A DNA stretch of 64,000 bases, taken from the NCBI GenBank assembly GCA_036873755.1, contig JAVTVY010036880.1:62001-126000 (forward strand), given 5' to 3'. The position numbers were made by a program, and so were the translations under genes. The notes beneath the pieces were generated by a model that saw only the letters and a program-made list of their open reading frames with translations, did not search any database and was not told the DNA's origin. This DNA comes from Hanleya hanleyi (lineage: Eukaryota; Mollusca; Polyplacophora; Lepidopleurida; Hanleyidae). This document shows, in pieces, positions 35,780 through 46,600 of the stretch; position 1 is the first letter of the stretch, and each line of letters starts with the position of its first letter.

Positions 35780-36360
35780 CCACGAGACTCAGTTATTACA
35801 TACAAGTTACGAAACGTACTGCCATAGATCTTGCACGCTACGCTCGAATTTTGCTATCAGCATGCGATATGTATCGCCAAATTTGAGAAACTTCGAGTGG
35901 AGGCGCTTGATGATATAGCCCTGTTTTATAAGTTTCAGCAATAATGTTTTGTGTCGTTGATTATAACCGTCATATTTAACACAGGATATAGCAAATTTAA
36001 TAGGCGAGATATGTATAGGCTCTATGCAGATCCCTCTGATATATTGCTCACCAGATAGGGATAGTTTACGATGTCGAAATTGTAATCATCTCTTTTGTCG
36101 TAAAGTCGACGAGAGAGACGGCCCGCTCCATCTTTATAGAGTTATAGGTCTAAATATAATGTGCTGTTAGGGTTATCTGTAGTTGCCTTCAAATCCAGTG
36201 AAGCTGAAACTTTGTCATTTATATAGAGATTATCCACAACAATTATCTGTTTTTAAAGCGTCTGCATATAGTCGTATTCATAAGAGAACAGAAATAGGTC
36301 AACCAAAAAGGGTGCACAAATTATTACCCATTGAAATACCTATATGTACCTACATATTAT
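35780..36360 (-). pseudogene. reverse-transcriptase relic of an invertebrate retroelement, possibly Penelope-like
   Basis: Minus-strand pieces in several frames: GISMGNNLCTLF (~36330) then LVDLFLFSYEYDYMQTL (~36280), the RT motif usually reading IPMGTNCAPLLADLFL; NSTLYLDL (~36150); RRLYDKRDDYNFDIVNYPYL (~36060-36110); YISRLL (~36010); GYIIKRLHSKFLKFGDTYRM (~35880-35930). This order matches a widespread invertebrate RT type with an LYDKRDDF..VNFP block and a KFYGRY block near its end. The catalytic YxDD segment is deleted. Clade is uncertain; Penelope-like is a guess. Direct repeats flank it. Confidence 0.65.
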
Positions 36361-36511
36361 TAATGAGAAATTAAGTACCTACATATTATTAATGAGGAAT
36401 TCATGCAACTCTATAAACAAAGAAACATCCCATGAATGATATCCCTTGTACATGTATGTAGTAGAGCTAAAGAATGATTTATGGCTTCTGACATTAATAT
36501 ATAGGCGATCA

Positions 36512-36665
36512 GATAATTACAAGCGTCTAGTCCGTCATTCATAATCCAGCCGTCGTCCATTAGAGAATATCCGCGTCCATAATCCAAAGACCTATTCCAT
36601 ATTCCATATAACAGTATTAGCACCAAATTCAAAAAGACAATCATAGTATATACATAGTACACCGA
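36512..36665 (-). repeat. direct repeat flanking a reverse-transcriptase relic, copy 2
   Basis: Partner of 35405-35565. If the relic is Penelope-like, such direct repeats could be its pseudo-LTRs. Confidence 0.65.
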
Positions 36666-37843
36666 TATACCGATACAAGTCCTCCTAAGAATGTCTATAA
36701 TTCACATCATTTCTCAATACTAGAACACATCGCCCTTATATTATTTAATTTCACAACATTTTAATTATTTTATTGGTGTGATTCATAATCCAAAATCTCC
36801 ATCATAAAGGCTTCGCCAGCAATACTCCGGGCTCTTCGTCCAACACAATGAACCGTTCGTTCAAACTATCTCTCGGGTATTTTGAGTAATTATATGGTCC
36901 TGAACAACTTGTGAGATGAAGCACTGCAGTACCTCAAAGAGGATGACGTCAAATCTGGGAATGTTTGTGTTCAGTACCAATTGCGGAAATTTTATTCTTT
37001 AGAATATCACTGTTCTATCTCGATCTGAAACTTGGTGACAATCTCAGCAAAACAGTCCAGGCACGCGGCACGGACCGTTAAAACTTTCGACTAGTTTTAG
37101 TTTTATCAGAAAGTTGTGTCACATGCCAACTCACAACGAGAGATCCTGAAGGATCTTGGCGCCCACCATTGCCCGATAATTGTAAGCTAATGACAAGAGG
37201 GTCTTTTTGTCCATTGTTACTAAGAACAAACGATTGATTTGTAATTTTGTTTACAGAATTTCGAATCTGAGCGAAAAAGATCGAAAAAGGGACACTGGAA
37301 AACAACAAGATATCATCTTTCTAAGTTTAAGGAGTTTCAAGATTTCTAGAAACTGTACTTACGCCGGTTGTTATAGCACAAGAGAAAAGTTAGTCTGAAA
37401 GTGAATGTCCGGAGGATCCTTCGTCTTTTTTTTTGTAGTATTTTTTTGGCAAGTGTCATCATTGGGTACCGGAAGCGAAGACAAATCTCTCCGACTCTTT
37501 GGCATGAGCTATGAAACATAACGAATTCTGTTCCATTTACTGGGCTAGTTTGAGATATCTCTTTTAAGATACCATGCTCGAAAATAGTAAGATGATACAA
37601 TACTTAATACTGAAGGGACCCGCGCAGTAATGTTGAAACTTCGAAAGTGTCTGAATCCTGATTATCTCCCTTGGATCGAAACACGCAGTAGTCTACATTT
37701 GTCGAGTTGTTACGTTGTGTCACAAGAGTGACGTCCCTTCATGTAGCCGACCCATCGGCAGACGAAACAGTGGGTCAGTCCACTGGACTAAAGAAACTGA
37801 TTTAAAATTTGAAGAAATACATTTTAATTCCGAATTATTTGAA
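36666..37843. other. no gene recognised; left flank of the palindrome block
   Basis: A frame ending at 37972 reads ELFESINGHIFSPTDINGV before a GTACGT donor-like site near 37886, so a diverged exon is possible, but the palindrome edge at 37844 cuts through it and no second exon could be joined. Confidence 0.35.
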
Positions 37844-39449
37844 TCTATCAATGGGCATATTTTCTCGCCAACTGATATTAATGGTGTACGTATGAATTAT
37901 TTACTGTTAAATTATTTCAACACATCAGTTGTGAGTTTCTATTTTTCAAACATTTTTGAACAATTAGAATGAAAGCTGTTGGCATTTTTGCTCAGCCTTT
38001 TTAACTGGTATTTTTGGTTGAGCTAGTACTCAATTAACTTGAACAGTGGTTGATTCCTGGTGACATATCATTATGATGGTCTTGACAATTCCATGCTTAT
38101 ATGGAGCATGAAAGACCAAAACAGTCGTTTTAGACATTTCCTCTGAATAGTAACATTTTTCAATTATTTCCCAAGTAGGCTCAAGTTTGTACAGAAAATG
38201 TATGTCTGTAGATATTACATTACTTGCCATAGCAGTCATTAGAGAACCCTTTTCCAAGAAAGTGGAAAATTGATGAGAGTTATACATGTATGCTCACCTG
38301 TGTATGCTAATAAAGTATCAGCAATATTTTGGTAATCTAGTGTTTACTGTTTTCACATTTCCTATTATTATCTCAATGCATTTATACATCTCTTGTTTGA
38401 TGCTGCAGATTATGGTTGCCAGTGTCCTCTATGTCACAGTTTGCGAAAAATTATCCGGCTACCTAATGTAATTTTTTCAATCATACAATGATACATGTAC
38501 ATGTGTATGCTGTTATTTCAATTGTTTGGAATTTAGATTTAAGTGTGACAGACAGAACAAATCTTTACGGTGGAATCTAAATTCTCATTTCATCTATCAC
38601 AAATTGCTATCTAACCTGGATTTTAAGGCAAAATTTCAAAGACCAATAGATTCAATGGAATCCATATCAACCAAGCACTGATTAACGATTGCTAAAGTTT
38701 TAATATTCGGTTAAGGTCACTGACATATCAAACCACTGGGTTCCCTGCAGTAACTTAAGAGGCGTTTATTCATCATGAATTCAAGTGGCAAAGAAACTTC
38801 TTCAGGCTGTTTTCCTGGAATCTTTTCTCCTATTCAGAGCTGAAATAATATCCACTCACCATGTCCAAGTTTGAAGGCTACATGTATCAGTCCAATAGGT
38901 CCATATACCGGACACGAAAATGACAGTTCGCACAAAATGAAATCAGAATTTGGTTGCCATGGCAACTGCAGTATTGGATCAATGTGGTAAATGATACATC
39001 GTCTCCTCAATATGTATCCACCCACCAAATATTAAAACTGGAAATAAAAGCCTAAAACCTTGACAATAGAGGGGGCGGGATATTCAAACCCCGGAAATAT
39101 ATTGGGCGGGGGGGGGTCTTCATTACCCTGAAATATATTGGGGGGGGCTCCATTACCGTCAAATATATTAGGGGGGGTATTCATAACCCTGAAATATATT
39201 GGGCGGGGGGGGGGTATTCATAACCTTGAAATATATGGGGGGATAACCAAGTAAATATATTGGGGGGGGGGTGTATTTTTAAAAACCATCCACCGGGTAC
39301 TTTTAAAAGGATTCATTTGATTTTATGGGCGAGGTGGATGGTTTAGTTATTGGGGGGGAGGGGTCTGTGTGAAATGTATTGGGGGGTCAAAAAGGTTAAT
39401 ATTTGTGAGGGGGGGGGGTGTGGACTACAATTTTATTATGGGGGGGAGG
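37844..39449 (+). repeat. unit A, left arm of the small palindrome
   Basis: From TCTATCAATGGGCATATTTTC to ATTATGGGGGGGAGG. It is found inverted at 39654-41247 (A') and again in plus orientation at 60405-63235 (A''). No gene recognised; the 64-codon frame at 38834-39028 is conserved in all three copies only because the DNA is. Ends in a G-rich minisatellite. Confidence 0.9.
39070..39445 (+). repeat. G-rich minisatellite in unit A
   Basis: About 33-bp units of the type GAAATATATTGGGGGGGTATTCATAACCCT with G runs of 5-11. On one strand there are many closely spaced G runs, so G-quadruplex formation is plausible. Mirrored at 39540-40020 and repeated at 62735-63200. Confidence 0.85.
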
Positions 39450-39653
39450 TTATTATGTGAGAAACCGTACAAAACAATACAAACATTTACGGCGTGCAAC
39501 CGTCACAATTGACACTGGAGAATGGGCCATTGCAATTTTAAAACGCACCCCCCCCCCCTCCTGTGGATGGTTTTCTAAATGTACCCCCGGGTAAATTCTT
39601 TTTTTTTGACCGACCCCCCATCCACCCTAATATATTTCTGAGGCAAGGAATAC
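39450..39653. other. spacer of the small palindrome
   Basis: 204 bp between A and A'. Bases 39521-39653 of it also occur in A'' (right end 63235), so only ~70 bp at 39450-39520 are unique here. Confidence 0.75.
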
Positions 39654-41247
39654 CCTCCCCCCCATAATAAAATTGTAGTCCACACCCCCCTCACAAATAT
39701 TAACCTTTTTGACCCCCCCAATACATTTCACACAGACCCTCCCCCCAAATAACTAAACCATCCACCTCCGCCCATGAAATCAAATGAATCCTTTTAAAAG
39801 TACCCGGTGGATGGTTTTTAAAAATACCCCCCCCAATATATTTACTTGGTTATCCCCCCATATATTTCAAGGTTATGAATACCCCCCGCAATATATTTCA
39901 GGGTTATGAATACCCCCCCTAATATATTTGACGGTAATGGAGCCCCCCGCAATATATTTCAGGGTAATGAAGACCCCCCCCCGCCCAATATATTTCCGGG
40001 GTTTGAATATCCCGCCCTCTCTATTGTCAAGGTTTTAGGCTTTTATTTCCAGTTTTAATATTTGGTGGGTGGATACATATTGAGGAGACGATGTATCATT
40101 TACCACATTGATCCAATACTGCAGTTGCCATGGCAACCAAATTCTGATTTCATTTTGTGCGAACTGTCATTTTCGTGTCCGGTATATGGACCTATTGGAC
40201 TGATACATGTAGCCTTCAAACTTGGACATGGTGAGTGGATATTATTTCAGCTCTGAATAGGAGAAAAGATTCCAGGAAAACAGCCTGAAGAAGTTTCTTT
40301 GCCACTTGAATTCATGATGAATAGACGCCTCTTAAGTTACTGCAGGGAACCCAGTGGTTTGATATGTCAGTGACCTTAACCGAATATTAAAACTTTAGCA
40401 ATCGTTAATCAGTGCTTGGTTGATATGGATTCCATTGAATCTATTGGTCTTTGAAATTTTGCCTTAAAATCCAGGTTAGATAGCAATTTGTGATAGATGA
40501 AATGAGAATTTAGATTCCACCGTAAAGATTTGTTCTGTCTGTCACACTTAAATCTAAATTCCAAACAATTGAAATAACAGCATACACATGTACATGTATC
40601 ATTGTATGATTGAAAAAATTACATTAGGTAGCCGGATAATTTTTCGCAAACTGTGACATAGAGGACACTGGCAACCATAATCTGCAGCATCAAACAAGAG
40701 ATGTATAAATGCATTGAGATAATAATAGGAAATGTGAAAACAGTAAACACTAGATTACCAAAATATTGCTGATACTTTATTAGCATACACAGGTGAGCAT
40801 ACATGTATAACTCTCATCAATTTTCCACTTTCTTGGAAAAGGGTTCTCTAATGACTGCTATGGTAAGTACATGTAATATCTACAGACATACATTTTCTGT
40901 ACAAACTTGAGCCTACTTGGGAAATAATTGAAAAATGTTACTATTCAGAGGAAATGTCTAAAACGACTGTTTTGGTCTTTCATGCTCCATATAAGCATGG
41001 AATTGTCAAGACCATCATAATGATATGTCACCAGGAATCAACCACTGTTCAAGTTAATTGAGTACTAGCTCAACCAAAAATACCAGTTAAAAAGGCTGAG
41101 CAAAAATGCCAACAGCTTTCATTCTAATTGTTCAAAAATGTTTGAAAAATAGAAACTCACAACTGATGTGTTGAAATAATTTAACAGTAAATAATTCATA
41201 CGTACACCATTAATATCAGTTGGCGAGAAAATATGCCCATTGATAGA
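39654..41247 (-). repeat. unit A', right arm of the small palindrome
   Basis: Reverse complement of 37844-39449 with a few differences (for example around 40865, where A' shares CATGTACTTACC with A'' and not with A). A' is therefore closer to A'' than to A at that site. Confidence 0.9.
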
Positions 41248-41810
41248 AATAATATCTACAAATTACCTATATACAGTAACTACATGTACGATATATTCTC
41301 TATTTAATCAGCATCACCAAAAGAGTTGCTACTTTCCTATTATTTGTCATGGCCATTCCATAAAATCAGAACTCAGTTCGTACATAGATAGAACATATAT
41401 CAAAATGTGCCGCATTTATATTTTACACCAGTTTCTAATTCTCTGACTGCATTAGACCCTAATTATACTTATAGGCCGACAATACAGGTGAAACAGTATT
41501 ATACATATGCCATGATGATTCAAAGAGGGGATATGAGGGCATTTGTAAGAGGGCAGTATCCTGAGATATGAGTGTGGGATTTGAGTAAACAGATACTTGA
41601 CCTACTTCAGGTCATGTCCACTGATTAATATCTAGTTGGGGGTAATGGGGTATGGAGTGGCTTGACATCTGTTAGCCAGCCAGCCAGCCAACAGGGTCTT
41701 AAGCTGTCAGTTTGTTGACACTTGACCACTCTTAGAGAAATTTGTCTCAGCAGGACACACATTTTATTGTCCTCCGCCACGAAGTGGTGGGAGGACTTGG
41801 AAAGGCTAGC
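41248..41810. other. start of unit B; no gene recognised
   Basis: Short frames only. (CCAG)n-like CAGCCAGCCAGCC at 41673-41690, and CTCCGCCACGAAGTGGTGGGAGG (~41772), a small inverted repeat. Confidence 0.5.
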
Positions 41811-41860
41811 CGTCCGTCCTTCCGTCCGTCCCTCCGTCCGTCCTTCCGTCCGTCCGTCCC
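41811..41860 (+). repeat. (TCCG)n microsatellite
   Basis: CCGTCCGTCC... with TTCCG and CCTCCG variants, immediately before the first 157-bp unit. Mirrored at 59791-59842. Confidence 0.9.
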
Positions 41861-42794
41861 ACATCTTGTGAACGCGATATCTTGAGAACAATTCGACCAA
41901 TCGACTTCAAACTTGAGAAGGTGCTTCACATCAGTTAGACGACCATTGGTATTGATTTTCACTGAAGTACGTAATCCAAGATGGCCGCCATCGACCATAT
42001 TGGATTCTGTTCGTCCCACATCTTGTGAACGCGATATCTCAAGAACATTTCCACCAATCAACTTCAAGCTTGGGAATGTTCTTCACATCAGTCAGATGGC
42101 CATTGGTATTGATTTTCACTGAGGTACGTAATCCAAGATGGCTGCCATTGACCATATTGGATTCCATCCGTCCCAGATCTTGTGAACACGATATCTCGAG
42201 AACAATTCAACTAATCGACTTCAAACTTGGGAAGGTTCTTCACATCAGTTAGACGGCCATTGGTATTTATTTTCACTGAGGTACGTAATCCAAGATGGCT
42301 GCCATTGACCATATTGGATTCTGTCCATCCCACATCTTGTGAACGCGATATCTCGACAACAGTTTGACCAATCCACTTCAAACTTGAGAATGTGCTTCGC
42401 ATCAGTTAAACGGCCATTGGTTTTGATTTTCACTGAGATACGTAATCCAAGATGGCTGCCATGGACCATATTGGATTCACACCGTTCCACATCTTGTTAA
42501 CACGATATCTCAAAAACAAATCAACCAATCTACTCCAAACTAGGGAAGGTTTTTCACATCAGTTAGACGGCCATTGGTATTGGTTTTCACTGAGGTACAT
42601 AATCCAAGATGGCTGCCATTGACCATATTGGATTCTGTCCATCCCACATCTTGTGAACGCGATATCTCGAGAACAGTTCGACCAATCGACTTCAAACTTG
42701 AGAATGTGCTTCACATCAATTAGACGGCCATTGGTATTGATTTTCACTGAGGTACAAATCCAAGATGGCTGCCATTGACGATATTGGATTCCAT

Positions 42795-44434
42795 TGCACA
42801 CATTACGAACTTGTCTTTTAGATCGGGTATTGTCCCAGATTCTCTTAAATCAGCCAAAGTGACTCCAATATTCAAATCGGGTGAAACAAACCTTTTTTCT
42901 AATTATAGACCAATATCTGTATTACCAGCTCTAAGTAAAATTATTGAGAAACTCGCAATAAAAAGGATGGCAGATTTCTTAGAGAAAAACAATATTATAT
43001 CTGACACTCAGTATGGATTTAGATCTAATCATTCAACCTCTCACGCGGCGATTTCTCTGTATGATATATTGGTCACTGCCAAGGAATCTAGAGAATATAG
43101 TACAGTTACTTTCTTGGATCTTTCCAAAGCTTTCGACACTGTCAATCACGACATACTGCTCACTAAGCTACACCATTATGGTTTTCGCGACACAGCAAAT
43201 AAGTGGTTCAGAAGCTATTTATCTAACAGATCACAATGTGTCTACTATAACAGTATGCTTTCTTGTTCCATGAATATCACTTGTGGAGTACCCCAAGGAT
43301 CTATCCTTGGACCTCTTCTATTTTTACTATATATTAATGACATTAATAATGCCACTGATTTACTTAAGGTCATTCTTTTTGCTGATGACACCAGTGTTGT
43401 TTATACTTCTAAATACCTCGACAGTGCTGTCACTGTTATGTCACAGGAATTGGAAAAACTATATATCTGGTTTTGTGCCAATCGACTATCACTAAACGTA
43501 AAGAAAACCAAATTCATGATAATAAATCCCACCAAGCAGCGCCTGCGGCACGTGCCACAGCTATTTATATCCGGTGAAGAGATTGAATTAGTAAATAGTT
43601 TCAAATTCCTCGGAGTTTTCTTCAACAATAAACTAAACTGGACAAACCATATTGACTACATTTGCAAGAAGGTGGCAAGAAACACTGGCGTTATTAACTT
43701 TATCAAAAACTCAGTAAATAAGAAAACACTACATATCTTATATTATTCGATGATATACCCATACCTATCCTACTGTAACATCCTCTGGGGAAACACATAT
43801 ATGACTCATCTGAAACCGTTAATATTGCTCCAGAAGCGTGTCCTCAGAGTTATTACTCTATCGCAGAAACGCGAGCATACTCAACCACTATTCACTCATC
43901 TAAAAATCACCCCTCTGCACGATCTGAATTTATATTCCTGTTTAAACCTGGTTCAAAAGTTTTTGTATCACCCTGAAACAATGCCGGTTCTTTTCCGTAA
44001 CTATTTTACAAAACTGTCTGAAGTACACCGCTATCCCACAAGGAACCAAGAAGTAAATTTATATAGACCTTTCTATTCCTCTAATCTTTCGTATTATACA
44101 ATTGGAGTCACGGGGCCACGGGAATGGAACAAGTTACCCTCAGTTCTCAAAACCATAAAATCTTCATCACTATTCAGGTCTAAGCTTAAATCTTATTTAC
44201 TCGAAGTTTTACCCGTTTCTCGATGATAATTTCTAGATTGTATGCCCAAAGTTTTAAAGTTTTTTTTTTATTCACCGTTCGCATTCTCCCTATATTCAGA
44301 TACTTATAATTATATTCCTAACTGGGATAGAACAAGCCCCCTGGGGCTTTATTCCCGCCATTATTTTGTCAACCTACATGTTATTATACCCATATATTAT
44401 TGGTGAATAAAATTCATTCATTCATTCATTCATC
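42795..44434 (+). mobile_element. 5'-truncated CR1/L2-type LINE in the satellite
   Basis: Inserted after GGATTCCAT of the satellite and ending GATAGAACAAGCCCCCTGGGG ... GGTGAATAAAATTCATTCATTC, a short (ATTC)n tail. The tail sequence matches the satellite target (ATTCCAT/ATTCATCC), hence no clear target duplication. Same family as 28186-30592. Present in both palindrome arms, so it inserted before the duplication. Confidence 0.9.
42799..44226 (+). CDS. LINE reverse transcriptase, N-terminally truncated, frame open
   Basis: About 475 codons from the truncation point. Domains in order: SGIVPDSLKSAKVTPIFKSG and NYRPISVLPALSKIIEKL (fingers), FLDLSKAFDTVNHDILLTKL (first catalytic Asp), GVPQGSILGPLLFLLYINDI, ILFADDTSVVY (FADD, the remaining catalytic Asp pair), LSLNVKKTKFMI, FLGVFFNNKLNW and a thumb with ILYYSMIYPYLSYCNILWG. 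The frame runs to SYLLEVLPVSR. In the reading frame, the first codons (MTILDSIA) are satellite sequence. Endonuclease is missing, so it cannot move by itself. The twin at 57423-58857 differs at only three residues plus one inserted codon. Confidence 0.92.
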   Translation, partial: HITNLSFRSGIVPDSLKSAKVTPIFKSGETNLFSNYRPISVLPALSKIIEKLAIKRMADFLEKNNIISDTQYGFRSNHSTSHAAISLYDILVTAKESREYSTVTFLDLSKAFDTVNHDILLTKLHHYGFRDTANKWFRSYLSNRSQCVYYNSMLSCSMNITCGVPQGSILGPLLFLLYINDINNATDLLKVILFADDTSVVYTSKYLDSAVTVMSQELEKLYIWFCANRLSLNVKKTKFMIINPTKQRLRHVPQLFISGEEIELVNSFKFLGVFFNNKLNWTNHIDYICKKVARNTGVINFIKNSVNKKTLHILYYSMIYPYLSYCNILWGNTYMTHLKPLILLQKRVLRVITLSQKREHTQPLFTHLKITPLHDLNLYSCLNLVQKFLYHPETMPVLFRNYFTKLSEVHRYPTRNQEVNLYRPFYSSNLSYYTIGVTGPREWNKLPSVLKTIKSSSLFRSKLKSYLLEVLPVSR

Positions 44435-44640
44435 CGTCTCGGATCTTGTGAACGTGATATCTCGACAACAATTTGACCAATCAACTTCAAACTCGAGACG
44501 GTGCTTCACATCAGTTAGACAGCGATTGGTATTGATTTTCATTGAGGTAGTATGTAATCCAAGATGGCTGCCATTGACCATCTTGGATTTCACTCACCCA
44601 TATTGTACCCATCTGTGTTGTGAACGCGATATCTTGATCT

Positions 44641-44984
44641 ATTCCACTCATCGATTTATAAACCTCACCATCCACAAATCCATATACAACTACAGACTTA
44701 CATTCCAGTGTTACACTACCCATTACTGCTTCCCAAACCTCCTCAAATTGTCTCAACAATTCCAGATGAACGTCTCTTTCCACATACACATATCAACTTT
44801 CCAAGTTATATTTAAGGAGATATTGGAAGCATATATGCTGTATGCTCTCAAACAGCTAGGCTACTTGGCGGAGGACCTGCTAGCTACTCAGCTTGTTACC
44901 TTTCAAATACTGGTCTTGGTTACATTTTTGTACTGCCTGGGTGAAATAATTTCAGCCTAGGATTACTGGGTCTTTCACCTCCTG
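44641..44984. other. no gene recognised
   Basis: Tail of a frame that begins in the satellite; no domain. Confidence 0.4.
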
Positions 44985-45525
44985 CAAAAATATCGGAATT
45001 AAAATTTCCGATATCGGAATTAAAATTTCCGATATCCGAAATTAATGACCTTCAATTTCCGATATCGGAAATTGAATTCTCGATATCGGAAATTCAATTT
45101 TCGATATCGGAAATTGCATTTTCGATAACGGAAATTGAATTTCCGATATCGGAAATTCAATTTCCGTTATCGAAAATGCAATTTCCGATATCGAAAATTG
45201 TCACTGAATTTCCGATATCGGAATTTGCAACTCTAGGTTTTGTAAAGCTTCCAGAGCTTTCATTTCCGATATCGGAAATTCGGTGACAATCTTCCAATAT
45301 CGGGAATTCAATTTGCGATATCGGAAATAGAATTTCCGATATCGCAAATTGAATTCCCGATATGGGAAATTCTATTTCCGATATCAGAAATTGTCACTGA
45401 ATTTCCAATATCGGAAATTCTAATTCCCGATATCGGAAATGCTATTTCCGATATCGGGAATTGCAATTTCCGATATTGGAAATAGAATTTTCGATATCGG
45501 AAATTCGGAATAAAAAGCACTTTGG
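44985..45525. repeat. minisatellite built of nested palindromes
   Basis: About 25 close copies of TTTCCGATATCGGAAA or one-base variants, 20-30 bp apart, each centred on GATATC or a variant. Larger symmetry: 45095-45200 is a perfect 106-bp palindrome centred at 45147/45148, and 45309-45365 contains 27-bp arms around AGA. A unique break with CAACTCTAGGTTTTGTAAAGCTTCCAGAGC lies at ~45228-45260. No coding role. Mirrored at 56128-56662. Confidence 0.95.
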
Positions 45526-45845
45526 CTTGCCATAACATTGGGCACAGAATAGCACAGCACAGCAGGAAGATCTTCGCTGATTTTCCAATTATTGTTCAAG
45601 AGGTCTCTTGAAAATACAGTGTTTTCATTTTATTAGGATGGGGAGAATGACAGCAGATATTTGCAGATAAAATATTGACCATTATCCAGTTAGGTTTGGG
45701 CAGCCAAATTTGTGAAATTACCATATATCATATTTCACGGAATGGAAATGCTGGGGCTTTATTTTCGCACCTTTCCAAGACAATGCAAAATTAGCTTGAA
45801 ATAGCCCACAGGACTGGGGCAAAAGTTAACAAGAGCCCAAGGGGC
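45526..45845. other. no gene recognised
   Basis: Short unique piece between two repeats. Confidence 0.4.
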
Positions 45846-46600
45846 TTCAATATATGCTCGTATATATGGAATTACATTGGTCCAAATTGCAAGGTTGTTT
45901 AATAGCCTTGATTCCAATTGGTAGCTAGCAATCCAGAGAAAGGTCTACGATTTTGTGCTTCTGAGAATGTAACATATATCAGATCTTATAATATTGAATG
46001 ATAAATTAAAATGGGCTTAACTCTTGGGAACTAGTTGACCTTGAAACAAGAGCCGAGAGCTCACATATCCCACACTGAAATCGACAGTAGTCAAACACAA
46101 GAAAATAGTAGTTTTCCTGCAAATGGATTCCTTTCAGGTGAGAGAATTTTTCATGAAGGTTGAAGAAAATGATGAAGTAAACCTTTGTCCTTGAGTTAAT
46201 AAACAGGTATGAAGCTCATAAAGGACCCCACTCCCCGTTAAATTAATAAATGTATGGTTTTTATTTCACAACCGTTTAACTAAATGTAGCTGTTTCAAAC
46301 ATGGGAGACAACTCCACAGAACAAATGCCATATACATGTAGGGAGAGAACTCTGAATATTCCAACCTAACACATATAGTCAGCTAAACTTGATTCAGTTA
46401 TGGGGGACTGTGACCTTGACCGTTGACAAATTGATCTCAAAATGTATGGCTACTCTTTGCCATGCGAGTAAGGTATACTCAAAGTTCGGTACCATTCCAT
46501 ACCTTGAAACTAGAGATATCGCATGAACAACAAATGTTAATGGATGAATGGACAGAACGCAACATCGCATTACACGACCTCGTCTTCGACAGGCATATGT
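45846..46600 (+). repeat. dispersed repeat, second copy
   Basis: Homologous to 17465-18240 (see there). Ends with GAGATATCGCATGAACAAC and passes into the GGTCACAGTGACC array. Confidence 0.8.

Larger units (their letters stand above)
41861..44640 (+). repeat. 157-bp satellite, ~7 units, split by a LINE
   Basis: ACATCTTGTGAACGCGATATCTCGAGAACA begins units at 41861, 42018, 42175, 42332, 42489 and 42646: an exact period of 157 bp. Each includes TTCACATCAGTTAGACGGCC, ATTGATTTTCACTGAGGTACGTAATCC and AAGATGGCTGCCATTGACC. The LINE at 42795-44434 interrupts the sixth unit; one more unit and a worn part follow at 44435-44640. Open frames along it are repeat effects. Confidence 0.92.

Noticed and set aside
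38409..38468. Possible exon between CTGCAG and AATGTAATT with Cys residues (YGCQCPLCHS)
   Set aside because: The third copy of unit A has a 16-bp deletion inside it and no neighbouring exon fits, so there is no support for coding use.
38834..39028. 64-codon minus frame conserved in three places
   Set aside because: Conservation is explained by the DNA duplication of unit A; it has no recognisable domain and no start context.
41625..42801. Overlapping frames on both strands through the satellite
   Set aside because: They follow the 157-bp and (TCCG)n repeats and repeat with them; 157 is not a multiple of three, so they cannot encode a repeated protein.
45308..45538. 76-codon frame with repeated ISDIGN residues
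   Set aside because: A by-product of the TTTCCGATATCGGAAA repeats.
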